Source: Polynucleobacter sp. MWH-HuK1
Lineage (GTDB): Bacteria; Pseudomonadota; Gammaproteobacteria; Burkholderiales; Burkholderiaceae
Assembly (NCBI RefSeq): GCF_018881815.1
Contig: NZ_JACVPP010000001.1
Location: forward strand, 2,086,722 to 2,150,721
Direction: 5' to 3'
Length of the DNA: 64,000 bases
Shown: positions 27,187 through 35,920 of the stretch, piece by piece
Position numbering within the stretch: position 1 is the first letter of the stretch
How the letters are laid out: the number at the start of each line of letters is the position of its first letter
The notes under the pieces: generated by a model
Databases searched by the model: none
What the model saw: only the letters and a program-made list of their open reading frames with translations
What the model was told of the DNA's origin: nothing
Position numbers and translations under genes: made by a program

Positions 27187-28371
27187 TTACTTCTTCTTAG
27201 GGGTTGCGTCCTCAGCATTCAAGAACTCAACGCGGCCGTTTTCAACCACACCCATGACTACGTCTTTCATCTTGATAGCGTCGTGATCAGTTGCGGAGAA
27301 TGGCTTGTTGTAAGTAATAACAACACCATCAACAGGGGTCTTTAGATCCTGCAATGCTGCAACAATCTTTGGTCCTTCTGTGCTGTTTGCTTGCTTGATA
27401 GCGGCTGCCAAGAGGTAAACAGAGTCATATCCTTGTGCCGCAGAAACTGGAGATGCAATGTTGTTGTTCTTTGGTTTGAACTCTTTTAAGTATGCTTCTT
27501 GGAAAGCCTTACGCTTAGGAGTTGTGGATGGAGTCTGAATGTAAGTTTGTGGCATTGTTGCGCCGTTACCATTCTTACCAGCAGTATCAATAAAGCTTGC
27601 CATAGACAATGTCCATGAACCGATCATTGGTTTTTTCCAACCCAACTTCGCCATACCGTTAGCAATTTGCGCCAACTCAGGTCCAATTGCGTAAGTCAAA
27701 ATTACTTCCGCACCAGCATTTTTAGCTTTCAAGATTTGTGAAGTCATATCAACATCACCAATGTTGAATTTCTCAACCGCTACTGGAGTAACGCCATAAC
27801 CCTTCAATGCCTTCTCTAAGTCTTCACGACCCAACTGACCGTAGTTTGTGGAGTCAGCCAAAATCGCAACTTTCTTCAAGCCACGCTTCTCAACCGCCTC
27901 TTTAGCGATCAATGGAGCTTGAATATTGTCAGGAGCAGCATTACGGAAAATATAGTTCTCTGGTGCGTTAGGGAATTGCTTAGTTAAGATAGAACCAGTA
28001 GCAACGTTGTTCATTACTGGAATCTTCGCATCTTGATAGAAGCGTTGTGAAGCCAATGCAACGCCAGTATTGATGTAACCCAAAGTAGCAACTACTTTTT
28101 CGTTGTTGATCAACTCTTGTGCGATTTGCACGCCACGCTCATTTTTTGCTTCATCGTCGCGCTCAACCAAAACGATTTTGTTGCCGTTGATACCACCAGC
28201 AGCGTTGATTTCTTTAACGGCAAGACGAACACCGTCACGCATACTCACACCCATAGAGGCAGAGCCGCCAGTAAATGGACCAGAAAGACCAAGCTTAATA
28301 TCGGCAGCGTAGGCGCCAGTTGCAAACATGGCAGTAGCAGCTACTGCAAAAATGTGACGACGAATGTTCAT
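27187..28371 (-). CDS. livK: Periplasmic branched-chain amino-acid-type substrate-binding protein
   Basis: 394 aa from the ATG at 28371, preceded by a perfect GGAGAC ribosome-binding site and starting a signal peptide (MNIRRHIFAVAATAMFATGA then YAADIKLG). Peripla_BP_6 features: GLSGPFTGGSASMGVSMRDG, NNEKVVATLGYINTGVALAS, VAAAIKQANSTEGPKIVAAL. Delivers substrate to the LivHMGF transporter encoded downstream. Real substrate may be branched-chain amino acids, amides or related compounds. Confidence 0.9.
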   Translation of the reverse strand: MNIRRHIFAVAATAMFATGAYAADIKLGLSGPFTGGSASMGVSMRDGVRLAVKEINAAGGINGNKIVLVERDDEAKNERGVQIAQELINNEKVVATLGYINTGVALASQRFYQDAKIPVMNNVATGSILTKQFPNAPENYIFRNAAPDNIQAPLIAKEAVEKRGLKKVAILADSTNYGQLGREDLEKALKGYGVTPVAVEKFNIGDVDMTSQILKAKNAGAEVILTYAIGPELAQIANGMAKLGWKKPMIGSWTLSMASFIDTAGKNGNGATMPQTYIQTPSTTPKRKAFQEAYLKEFKPKNNNIASPVSAAQGYDSVYLLAAAIKQANSTEGPKIVAALQDLKTPVDGVVITYNKPFSATDHDAIKMKDVVMGVVENGRVEFLNAEDATPKKK

Positions 28372-28516
28372 AAAGTCTCCATGACTAAAAATTGCTAATG
28401 AATAAAATACTTTTTTATTGGTAAAACACAAACGAACGATTATCTTACTGTTAATACAATGGCAAAAAAAGGGGCATCTATTAGGGTTTTACATTAGCCT
28501 CCAGGGGAAGAAACTC

Positions 28517-29434
28517 TTAAGAAAAATGCCGCTTGAGTTTAAGTTCAATGCTTGGCCAGAATAAATTCACCATTAAGCCAGCGATCACTAACCCCGCTGC
28601 CTCTATCTTCCATGGGGGCAATGGTTCCGCTAGGAAATAAGCAGCAGCCCCCATACCAAAGATGGGCACTAATAAGGGTGCAGGTGCTACAACCGCTGCA
28701 GGATGCTTAGAGAGTAGCCATGCCCAAGCCGCATAGCCAAACAAGGTGTTAGCCCAAGATTGCCATAAAACACCGGTCCAAGCCCCAACTGGTGCTGAGA
28801 CCAATGAATTACTCATGTGACTCCAACCACCCTCAAATAGATAGGACATGGCAAATAAGGGTGGAATAGCAAATCCACTAGCCCAAACTACATAAGACAG
28901 CATATTGATCGAGCCTGCCCTACGGCTAACCGTATTAGCCACCCCCCAAGAGAGTCCGGCAAATACGACCAAGGCAAGCCCGAGGAAAGTGGTGTTGGCA
29001 TCAGTGTGCAGTGCAATAACCACTAAACCAACCACTGCTACCAGAAGGGCCATGACTTGATAGGTGTGCAAACGCTCTTTGGCAAAGAACATTGCAAAGC
29101 CAATGGTGAAAAAAACCTGTGTCTGAATAACCAAGGAAGCTAGGCCAGGGGAGATACGGCCATCAATCGCAAAGTACAGAATTCCGAACTGCCCCACTCC
29201 CACTGCAACTCCATAAATACAGAGATTGATCCATGAGACCTTGGGTATAGGAAAGAAAAGCGCCAAAGGCAGAAAAGCAAACGTGTAGCGAAGTGCAGCA
29301 AATAAGAAAGGTGGAAAAGAATTGAGGGATAACTTAATCACTACAAAGTTAGTCCCCCACACCGCAACAATAGCCAGTGCCAACAATAAATGGCTCACTG
29401 GCAATGAGTAGCTTTTTTGCGGAATATTATTCAC
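28517..29434 (-). CDS. EamA/DMT-family transporter
   Basis: 305 aa with ten hydrophobic segments in two EamA repeats (about residues 14-142 and 155-295). Motifs LAIVAVWGTNFVVIKLSL and ALVVFAGLSWGVANTVSRRA begin the two halves. E. coli YdcZ/EamA relatives export metabolites such as cysteine and O-acetylserine; substrate here is unknown. Starts with GTG, overlapping the end of the GMC oxidoreductase gene by eight bases, so cotranscribed. Confidence 0.88.
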   Translation of the reverse strand: MNNIPQKSYSLPVSHLLLALAIVAVWGTNFVVIKLSLNSFPPFLFAALRYTFAFLPLALFFPIPKVSWINLCIYGVAVGVGQFGILYFAIDGRISPGLASLVIQTQVFFTIGFAMFFAKERLHTYQVMALLVAVVGLVVIALHTDANTTFLGLALVVFAGLSWGVANTVSRRAGSINMLSYVVWASGFAIPPLFAMSYLFEGGWSHMSNSLVSAPVGAWTGVLWQSWANTLFGYAAWAWLLSKHPAAVVAPAPLLVPIFGMGAAAYFLAEPLPPWKIEAAGLVIAGLMVNLFWPSIELKLKRHFS

Positions 29435-31052
29435 GCGTAAGTAATTCTGCTACACGTTCTGCAATCATCATGGTTGGTGCAGCAGTGTTACCCGAGGTAA
29501 TTGTCGGCATCGCTGAAGCATCCACTACGCGCAGATGATGAATACCTCGCACACGTAGTTGAGAGTCAAGTACGGCCATCCGGTCATCTGCGCGCCCCAT
29601 CTTGCACGTTCCCACTGGATGAAAGATCGTAGTGCCAATGTCACCTGCCGCCTTGACCAACTCCCCATCCGTTTGATACTGAATACCGGGCTTATATTCT
29701 TCTGGGGCATATGGCTTCAGAGCGGACTGTTCAACAATCTTGCGAGTTAAGCGCAAAGATTCTGCTGCCACCTTACGATCTTCATCAGTTGATAGGTAAT
29801 TAGGGCTAATCACTGGTGGCGCTTCTGGATCAATTGAATTAATGTGCACGCTACCGCGTGAAGTGGGACGCAGATTGCAAACACTTGCAGTAAATGCATT
29901 GAAAGAATGCAAGTCTTCACCAAACTTTTCTAAGGACAAGGGTTGAACGTGATATTCCACATTCGCACTCTTTTGCTCAGGTGAGCTATATGCAAATGCA
30001 CCGAGCTGCGATGGCGCCATCGACATTGGCCCAGAGCGCTTAAGTACATACTCCAGGCCAATTAGCAGTTTGCCAAGCAATGAATTAGCCTTGGTATTAA
30101 GGGTCTTAATGCCACTTACTTTGTAAACCATGCGAAGCTGCAAATGGTCTTGCAGATTCTCACCCACACCCGGAAGATCGGCGATAACCGGGATACCCAA
30201 TTGATTAAGGTGTGCTGCAGATCCAATACCTGAGCGCTCTAATATTTGCACGCTGCCAATAGCGCCGCCACTCAGCAGCACTTCACCGCCCTGCTCAATG
30301 GCACATAAGGCCTCACAAGTTTGACCACTCTTGATGTACTCAACACCATAACAATTTTTAGTTGCGGGATCAATCTTCAGTTTATTTACTAATGCTTCGG
30401 TAATGATCGTGAGGTTGCTACGCTTAGCAGCATCTCTTAAGAATGCCTTTGAAGTATTTAAGCGCCAACCAGCGCGTTGACTCACATCGAAGTAGCCTAC
30501 GCCAAAGTTATCGCCACGATTGAAGTCATCCGAAGCTGGAATACCAGCCTGTACAGCGGCATCCTTAAAGCGATCCATGATGGGCCAACGCAAGCGCTGT
30601 TTGGACACTGTCCACTCACCGCCTTTGCTATGCCATTGATTGGCAAGGCCGTGGTAATCCTCAAATGATTTGTAGCGACGCAGAGCATTTTCCCAAGACC
30701 AAGAATCATCACCTGTTGCTTGCACCCAAGAATCGTAATCACCTGCTTGCCCGCGCATATAGATCATGCCGTTAATAGATGAGCAGCCCCCCAGAACACG
30801 ACCACGGGGATATAACAAAGATCTACCGTTTAAGCCATTTTCAGCAGCAGTCTTGAAACGCCAATCTGCTCTTGGGTTATCAATGCAATACAAATAACCA
30901 ACTGGAATATGAATCCAAATGTAGTTGTCGTTCTTGCCAGCCTCAATCAGCAAGACTTTCTTATTGGGGTTTTCGGTTAAGCGCTTAGCTAACATACAGC
31001 CTGCACTGCCTGCCCCAATGATGATGTAGTCGTAAGTGTTTGTTTGAGTCAT
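29427..31052 (-). CDS. GMC-family FAD oxidoreductase (choline dehydrogenase-like)
   Basis: 541 aa from the ATG at 31052; an in-frame TTG at 31094 is a poorer start. N-terminal FAD-binding motif YIIIGAGSAGCMLAKRL, GMC signature 1 PRGRVLGGCSSINGMIYMRG, signature 2 region GAIGSVQILERSGIG, and active-site His in FHPVGTCKMG (about residue 477). Oxidises an alcohol; substrate not predictable from sequence, and no betaine-aldehyde dehydrogenase is nearby, so the name choline dehydrogenase should not be taken literally. Confidence 0.92.
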   Translation of the reverse strand: MTQTNTYDYIIIGAGSAGCMLAKRLTENPNKKVLLIEAGKNDNYIWIHIPVGYLYCIDNPRADWRFKTAAENGLNGRSLLYPRGRVLGGCSSINGMIYMRGQAGDYDSWVQATGDDSWSWENALRRYKSFEDYHGLANQWHSKGGEWTVSKQRLRWPIMDRFKDAAVQAGIPASDDFNRGDNFGVGYFDVSQRAGWRLNTSKAFLRDAAKRSNLTIITEALVNKLKIDPATKNCYGVEYIKSGQTCEALCAIEQGGEVLLSGGAIGSVQILERSGIGSAAHLNQLGIPVIADLPGVGENLQDHLQLRMVYKVSGIKTLNTKANSLLGKLLIGLEYVLKRSGPMSMAPSQLGAFAYSSPEQKSANVEYHVQPLSLEKFGEDLHSFNAFTASVCNLRPTSRGSVHINSIDPEAPPVISPNYLSTDEDRKVAAESLRLTRKIVEQSALKPYAPEEYKPGIQYQTDGELVKAAGDIGTTIFHPVGTCKMGRADDRMAVLDSQLRVRGIHHLRVVDASAMPTITSGNTAAPTMMIAERVAELLTRE

Positions 31053-31150
31053 CTTTGATTTAAGTGTATTTGTCTCAGCTCCATTATTTACCAATACAAA
31101 AAATCGGGTATTTAATAGTACTTTTGTTGATTTGTTATATAATCATTTTT

Positions 31151-31166
31151 GATCTAATATTAGATC
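31151..31166 (+). promoter_or_regulatory. Perfect 16-bp palindrome, operator of the relE-like module
   Basis: GATCTAATATTAGATC ends directly before the ATG of the toxin pseudogene. A TATAAT -10 element lies at 31138-31143. The position, across the transcription start, fits autoregulation by the antitoxin-toxin complex. Confidence 0.7.
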
Positions 31167-31469
31167 ATGAGAACAACCTATAAAAAAGCCTTTGCCCAAT
31201 TTGTTAAAAAGGCCTCAAAACCGCTGCAGTTAACAATTGAAACCAAGGTTGCAGAAGTTTGCGATAACCCTAGGATTGGGTAGCAAAAGTTAGGCGATCT
31301 CAATGAAATTTTTGTTTACAAGTTTCGCTTTAATACCCAGGAATACTTAATGGCTTATCAATTTGATTGTTTTGCAGAAGCTATAGAAATTACCTGGATT
31401 GAATTTTGTCAAATCGGACCCCATGAAAATTTTTATACTCAATTAAAAAAGTCCATTCGATTTCAATGA
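31167..31469 (+). pseudogene. RelE/ParE-family toxin gene broken by an in-frame TAG
   Basis: Reads MRTTYKKAFAQFVKKASKP from the ATG, then after 38 codons a TAG (31281-31283), then continues in the same frame for 61 codons with clear toxin homology: QKLGDLNEIFVYKFRFNTQE and the conserved C-terminal HENFYTQLKKSIRFQ ending in TGA. One substitution (for example from CAG or GAG) explains the break. The intact protein would be about 100 aa. The downstream HTH antitoxin gene at 31506 is intact. Unless TAG is read through, the toxin is dead. Confidence 0.85.
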
Positions 31470-31505
31470 TGAATTAGCCATTTCAATACAGAAAGTAAGG
31501 CCTAT

Positions 31506-31823
31506 ATGTCTCAATACATGACTGCAGAGGATCTGTTTGTGCAAATACAAAAAATGCCATCAAAAGAACGGATTAAATTTTTCTCTTTAATTGCTATAAA
31601 AGCATTCCAAGAGACCGACTATACGCATGAGCAAGTCTTTGGACATCTTAAAAATGCAAGCTTTTCTGCCGAAGAGGCAGCAGAATTTTTGGAAATCTCC
31701 CTTCCAACCCTACGAAGATATGTTCAGGCGGGGAAATTGAAACCATCATCCATCATTGGAAGAAGCCAGTTATTTTCTAGCAGTGATTTAAAACTATTGA
31801 AACAGAAAATATCCAAAGATTAG
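31506..31823 (+). CDS. HTH DNA-binding protein, likely antitoxin of the broken RelE-like toxin
   Basis: 105 aa. The C-terminal half has an excisionase/MerR-type helix-turn-helix: FSAEEAAEFLEISLPTLRRY then VQAGKLKPSSIIGRSQLFSS. Such proteins are frequent partners of HENFY-type RelE toxins, encoded downstream of the toxin as here (36 bases after its stop). The N-terminal half (LFVQIQKMPSKERIKFFSLI) would hold the toxin-binding part. Intact although the toxin is not. Confidence 0.8.
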   Translation: MSQYMTAEDLFVQIQKMPSKERIKFFSLIAIKAFQETDYTHEQVFGHLKNASFSAEEAAEFLEISLPTLRRYVQAGKLKPSSIIGRSQLFSSSDLKLLKQKISKD

Positions 31824-31854
31824 TTCAACCTCAATACCCGTCTAAAATAGCGAT

Positions 31855-32382
31855 ATGCATATTAATGAGAAGAATCGCACTCCCAAGGTGGTTAACGCCG
31901 ATGAAGGACCAAGTAAGTCAGAGTTAAAGCGCCAAATGACTGAGCGCCAGAAGCTGGCCGAGGTTTTAGCAGCCCTCAGTAGCGATGCTTTGAAAACAAT
32001 TCCTTTGGATGAGGCCATCAAGACTGCTATTGCAGAAACCAATAAGATTAAAAGTTTTGAAGCGATTCGTCGCCATAAGCAATATCTTGGCAAACTGATG
32101 CGCTTTCTGGATGAAGATGAGTTAGACGCTATTCAAAAACGTTTAGATGCAATTCAAGGCATTAGCAAAGCAGAAACTGCAAAATTACATTTTCTAGAAA
32201 GCTATCGCGATAGACTGATTGCGAATGACGATGCATTCACTAAAATGATTGAGCAACATCCGGATATGGATATTCAGAATATGCGCACCTTGATTCGGAA
32301 TGCACGCAAAGAAAAAGAACAAAACAAACCGCCCAAGGCTTATCGCGAGATCTTCCGCGTCCTTAAGGATATGGGTCTTTAA
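31855..32382 (+). CDS. darP: Ribosome biogenesis factor DarP (YjgA, DUF615)
   Basis: 175 aa. Family blocks GPSKSELKRQMTERQKLAEV, FEAIRRHKQYLGKLMRFLDE and YRDRLIANDDAFTKMIEQHP. E. coli DarP acts in late 50S subunit assembly. Helical and charged, with no membrane segment. Start ATG at 31855 is supported by the length of the conserved N-terminus. Convergent with the NYN gene six bases away. Confidence 0.93.
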   Translation: MHINEKNRTPKVVNADEGPSKSELKRQMTERQKLAEVLAALSSDALKTIPLDEAIKTAIAETNKIKSFEAIRRHKQYLGKLMRFLDEDELDAIQKRLDAIQGISKAETAKLHFLESYRDRLIANDDAFTKMIEQHPDMDIQNMRTLIRNARKEKEQNKPPKAYREIFRVLKDMGL

Positions 32383-32387
32383 GAGCG

Positions 32388-33058
32388 CTAGTACCAAGCA
32401 GCAGGTTTTTGTAGCTTTGAATTAAGAATTTTATCTGGCAGCTGAGATCGCGCAATGTGAGCTACGCTCAAGACTTTTTGCCAATCCGCATATTGAGTTA
32501 AGTCGCCGGAAATATGTCGATGACTTTCTCCGGAGATTGGCGCAACAATTCCTATTCTGAGCCCTGGATGATGGCTTTTAATAGCTGCTAAAGCGCCCTC
32601 TAGATCAGAATCATTGCTACAAATGACAGCTTGTTCATAGGAGCCAGTCCAAGCACCAGTAATCAAGTCTGATGCCAAGTTCACATCCGTTTTCTTTTCA
32701 TTAAAGTCGAGAACTTGCACTATCTGTAATTCAGGTAACTCAGGGATTGATTTTGCCAATCTTAAATAAGGCTTGGATGCTTGAATTTTTCCCTCGATTA
32801 TCACCAAACGTTGTGGATGTAAATTTCTGAGTGCTTGAAGATATTGACGCTGCCTTTGAGTGGATCCCGGGTCATCTGACATTCTTCCCAAAACGGGAGC
32901 CGTGTAATAGCGCACCTCAACTAACTCAACTTTTTTATCTAAAACATGCACCTCAAATAGCTGCACTACATCCAGCCACTTTAATTTTGATTTTCTCAAT
33001 AGGCCATAGTAGAGGTTGTAACCATCAATATAGACAATAGTTTTGATATTTTTGCCAT
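32388..33058 (-). CDS. NYN (PIN-like) nuclease-domain protein with a frameshifted or unusual start
   Basis: About 220 aa. The domain core is clear: VYIDGYNLYYGLL (33035-32997) with the first catalytic Asp, FNEKKTDVNLASDLITGA with the second acidic pair, and ICSNDSDLEGALAAIKSHHP with the third. But in this frame a TAG lies at 33060-33062 and no ATG, GTG or TTG occurs before the catalytic Asp. A good ATG at 33058 is in another frame; adding one base to an A5 run (33049-33053 on the plus strand) would give MAKNIKTIVYIDGYN. So either a one-base deletion or sequencing error, slippage on A5, or a rare ATT/ATC start. Family members cleave RNA. Confidence 0.7.
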
Positions 33059-33061
33059 CCT

Positions 33062-33091
33062 AAAAAAGACAAAGCCACCCGAAGGTGGCTT
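33062..33091 (-). terminator. Strong TTCG-tetraloop terminator
   Basis: On the minus strand: stem AAGCCACC / GGTGGCTT closed by a TTCG loop, then GTCTTTTTT. It ends the acyltransferase transcript and/or the candidate small RNA, directly before the NYN gene. Confidence 0.85.
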
Positions 33092-33140
33092 GTTGCCTCA
33101 AAAGCGCTCAGGGTCACTGGGCGGTTATAAGGTGAGTCGT
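33062..33140 (-). ncRNA. Candidate small RNA or leader RNA ending in a terminator
   Basis: On the minus strand a good sigma-70 promoter is present: -35 TTTACA (33169-33174), 16-bp spacer, -10 TATAGT (33147-33152). Transcription from about 33140 would give a roughly 75-80-nt RNA ending in the strong terminator described separately. It contains no ORF and lies between the acyltransferase and NYN genes. The terminator ends four bases before the NYN ATG, so this may instead be an attenuating leader of that gene. No RNA family recognised. Confidence 0.45.
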
Positions 33141-33225
33141 GCTATTACTATACACTTAAAAATTATTTTGTAAATACCGCCTGGAGAAGCGACTGTAAAG
33201 CAACTTTTTCTACCAGAACCTACTC

Positions 33226-34287
33226 TTATATTTTTAAAGCGAGTGCTGGAACCTCTATCCAGCGATAAACATAATTAGCAGCAATCACACTGGTTGATAC
33301 AACCAAGAGCATCAAAGCAATGGCCAATGCGCCACTTTCATAGGTATACATGTCAAAGGCAATATAGATCGTATTTGCTAGTAATATAAATGCAAAGTGA
33401 ATCAAGAAAGCTGAGTAAGAGCGCTGACTCCCCCAGGCAATAAGCTTTGCCAAACCTTTCTGAGAAATGGCTTTCGGATATTGAATATCGCCCCATAAAT
33501 ACAAGGCTAGGGCCACAAACCAAGCGAGGAAATTTCTGAGCCAAACTTGTTGAAATGAAGCGCCGGCAATAATTAAACCAATCAAAATCAATGCGAACTT
33601 TGCCAAACGCTGAATACTTATATCTTGAAAACGGCTAGCTAAGTAAGCTAGCACCCCCAGACCATACGATCCAATGAAATAAATGAAATAGGCTTCATAG
33701 TCAGCCGAGCGATTGAAGAACAGTAAAGAACTAACGGCTAGAACGCTAATTAACCAGATCAATGCCTGGTAGCTCGGGAAAGAAATAAATAAGACTGCCA
33801 ATACTGAATACAGCTGCCAATCAATAGCCACATACCAAGCACCGGCAGAAATAGAATCCAAGCCTAAGATGCCTTGAATAAAAAAGAGGTGCGCCAGAAA
33901 TTGCGAGAGCGTTTCAGATTCACCAACGAATTCGTCATTGACCCAAAAGCGTGCAATATATGCGCACACAATTGTAAAAATTAGTGCAACAGCATACGGC
34001 GCAAATAAACGCAGATAGCGATTCAGAATCAACTTGAGCAAACTATTGGCGCTAAATTTGAGATTGGCATAACGACTCAAGGATTGAGAAGCCAAATAAC
34101 CAGCCATCACCAAAAAGATCTGCACTGCATAGCGCCCATACTCAAATAGCCAAGTCATTAGACCTGGCAGAACTCGTCGGGCGTCTTCTGCAATTTGCCC
34201 ATAACTTGAGAGGTGATGCAGAATGATTAACAGGGCCGCAAAGACCTTGAGGAAATCAATAAGAAAAAGTGGTCCTGTCTGTTTCAA
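33226..34287 (-). CDS. Membrane acyltransferase (acyltransferase-3/OafA family)
   Basis: 353 aa with about ten hydrophobic segments. The N-terminus FLIDFLKVFAALLIILHHLS carries the conserved His of acyltransferase-3 proteins, and GRYAVQIFLVMAGYLASQSL matches the family's F(F/L)V(I/M)SG(F/Y) block. Members acetylate or succinylate surface polysaccharides, peptidoglycan or lipids; the acceptor cannot be predicted. Single gene. Confidence 0.88.
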   Translation of the reverse strand: MKQTGPLFLIDFLKVFAALLIILHHLSSYGQIAEDARRVLPGLMTWLFEYGRYAVQIFLVMAGYLASQSLSRYANLKFSANSLLKLILNRYLRLFAPYAVALIFTIVCAYIARFWVNDEFVGESETLSQFLAHLFFIQGILGLDSISAGAWYVAIDWQLYSVLAVLFISFPSYQALIWLISVLAVSSLLFFNRSADYEAYFIYFIGSYGLGVLAYLASRFQDISIQRLAKFALILIGLIIAGASFQQVWLRNFLAWFVALALYLWGDIQYPKAISQKGLAKLIAWGSQRSYSAFLIHFAFILLANTIYIAFDMYTYESGALAIALMLLVVSTSVIAANYVYRWIEVPALALKI

Positions 34288-34303
34288 GTATTAGTTACAA
34301 CTA

Positions 34304-34480
34304 TTATTTAGATTTGGTTTTACCCATCAAAGATGCCAGCAAGGGATTGGCATTTGCTAATTCCTTTTTCGATTTTGCCCTCTCATCCGCGCCCAACTTA
34401 GGAGTCTTGGTGGCGTTTTTCATTCCCTGCGCCGTTTTCAAAGCTAAATTCTTATAGAGATCGGTTTTTTTCATTGCCAT
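34304..34480 (-). CDS. Small basic protein, 58 aa, unknown
   Basis: Open frame with an AAGAG ribosome-binding site about eight bases before the ATG at 34480. Starts MAMKKTDLYKNLALKTAQGM and ends NANPLLASLMGKTKSK; rich in Lys (12 of 58), no membrane segment. The 235-bp gap between its neighbours is otherwise unexplained, which supports it. Not recognised. Confidence 0.6.
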   Translation of the reverse strand: MAMKKTDLYKNLALKTAQGMKNATKTPKLGADERAKSKKELANANPLLASLMGKTKSK

Positions 34481-34522
34481 GATGAAGACTCTTTGCTGTA
34501 CTTTCCAAATCTAATTACTGAG

Positions 34523-35101
34523 TTATTTAATCAGTGAGCGTGCTGCTAGACCCATAAACAACAATGACCAACCTTGTAACAATAACTCGATCGCAATCAA
34601 CATACCAGGAAGCCAGAGGCTAGATTCTGGGTAGCCATTCATGATCAATACGCCCATCAAGATGGAAATTGCTGATGACAGTACCATCCAGAACCATTCA
34701 CGGAAGTGACGGTGTTGGAATGCTGAGATCAAACGCAAAGCACCTGTTACAAAGAAGATTGCGGCCAGCCACAAAGTTATTGCTTCCAGTGCAGGAATTG
34801 GGAAAGCCCAAGTGAAAATAGCTGCGGCAATGTAGAGAGCTGCCAAAACCAATTGCACACCTACACTTTTCCAGCCCCTTGATTTTAGGGCATGTGCACC
34901 CTGAAGTAATCCACCTGCAAATAAGAAAATACCTAAAACATTAACCGAGATAAATGAGAATAAGGTTTGACCTGCAATACCGATCATGCCCAGAACGATA
35001 AATAAAATTCCAAGACCAATTAAGGCGCCTGGAACTTTGGCAGCCGCACCCAATACTTTTGTGCGGAGCTCCTGAATCTGGTCGGTTGATAGTTCGGTCA
35101 T
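34523..35101 (-). CDS. HdeD-like membrane protein (DUF308)
   Basis: 192 aa, six hydrophobic segments in a repeated pattern (LIGLGILFIVLGMIGIAGQ; VLGIFLFAGGLLQGAHALKS; LWLAAIFFVTGALRLISAF). Matches the HdeD/DUF308 family, one member of which is linked to acid resistance at high cell density in E. coli. Function here unknown. Short basic protein gene follows 42 bases downstream. Confidence 0.88.
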   Translation of the reverse strand: MTELSTDQIQELRTKVLGAAAKVPGALIGLGILFIVLGMIGIAGQTLFSFISVNVLGIFLFAGGLLQGAHALKSRGWKSVGVQLVLAALYIAAAIFTWAFPIPALEAITLWLAAIFFVTGALRLISAFQHRHFREWFWMVLSSAISILMGVLIMNGYPESSLWLPGMLIAIELLLQGWSLLFMGLAARSLIK

Positions 35102-35284
35102 ATGGGTGCTTTCGAATGAAGTAGTTGAAAAGTAGCCTCTACTTTATCAACAAACGCCTTTTAGCCCTTAATAATGACGATTGATGAGCCCCAAAGTGTC
35201 ACTGGGCTGGACGAAAAACAAAAACGGGTATTCTTTAGCCTTTACAGCCAATCCTTTGAGATTGTTAGCAAAGAAAGTTTCAGT

Positions 35285-35509
35285 ATGGATAACACCTTAA
35301 CCGTTATTTTAGGCATCGTCGCGATGCTTCTTCCGCTAGTCGTGGGTCGACTTTATTGGAAGCGCTTTGATCATTACTTCGGCAGAGGCGATGAGGCGTA
35401 CATGGATAGTCTAGAGTATTTCCTCAAGAAAATTGGTTCAACTATTTTGATTGCTTTTATTATTTTGTGGATTGGCATCAGCCTCGTATTTAACGGCAGC
35501 GCCTCATAA
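35285..35509 (+). CDS. Small membrane protein, 74 aa (or 111 aa), unknown
   Basis: Two hydrophobic segments (LTVILGIVAMLLPLVVGRLY; GSTILIAFIILWIGISLVF) around a polar loop KRFDHYFGRGDEAYMDSLEY. A longer start at 35174 is in frame and would add 37 polar residues, but it leaves only 72 bases for two divergent promoters, so I prefer the ATG at 35285; neither start has a strong ribosome-binding site. Four bases before the next small membrane gene, likely cotranscribed. Confidence 0.6.
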   Translation: MDNTLTVILGIVAMLLPLVVGRLYWKRFDHYFGRGDEAYMDSLEYFLKKIGSTILIAFIILWIGISLVFNGSAS

Positions 35510-35513
35510 CACC

Positions 35514-35885
35514 ATGGGCGATCAATTTAAGACCATTCTTCTCAAAGCAAAGCTCAACTTTGCGATCTTGGCCTCCATCTTAGTCATTGCTGTTTTGGGA
35601 AAAATCACCAACCCCGAACTTACCAATAGCATCTTTGTAACAGCTGATCTGCTCGTTTCAGACCTCTACATTGTCTTTATCGCCATCACCTTAGGCGCTT
35701 TCGTACCCAACTTTAAGCTAGTTGCATTTGGATCGATTGCTGCTTTCGTTGTTGCTGCAGTCCTGGTGCAACTGGGCGTTTATACATACCTCACCATTGA
35801 ATATCTATTTGCGGTTCTGATCGTCGTTCTTGGGTTTACCTCGATTGCCAACCTTTATAAGCACTATCGCGAAAACGGGTTGTAA
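35514..35885 (+). CDS. Membrane protein, 123 aa, unknown
   Basis: Start at the ATG at 35514 (MGDQFKTILLKAKLNFAILA), immediately after the previous gene. Four hydrophobic segments (NFAILASILVIAVLGKI; LYIVFIAITLGAFV; LVAFGSIAAFVVAAVLVQL; YLFAVLIVVLGFTSIANLY). Not recognised. Ends before a terminator. Confidence 0.68.
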   Translation: MGDQFKTILLKAKLNFAILASILVIAVLGKITNPELTNSIFVTADLLVSDLYIVFIAITLGAFVPNFKLVAFGSIAAFVVAAVLVQLGVYTYLTIEYLFAVLIVVLGFTSIANLYKHYRENGL

Positions 35886-35920
35886 GCAGATAGCCTACTT
35901 ATTGATCAAAAGATTTAAAT

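Noticed and set aside
29427..31052. Calling the GMC oxidoreductase betA and assigning it to betaine synthesis
   Set aside because: The GMC family has many substrates; no betaine aldehyde dehydrogenase or choline transporter is nearby.
31281..31283. Pyrrolysine- or other programmed TAG recoding as explanation for the split toxins
   Set aside because: Other genes in the window stop normally at TAG (for example the MFS transporter at 13385), and no recoding element is visible. Nonsense mutation is simpler; kept only as an alternative in the findings.
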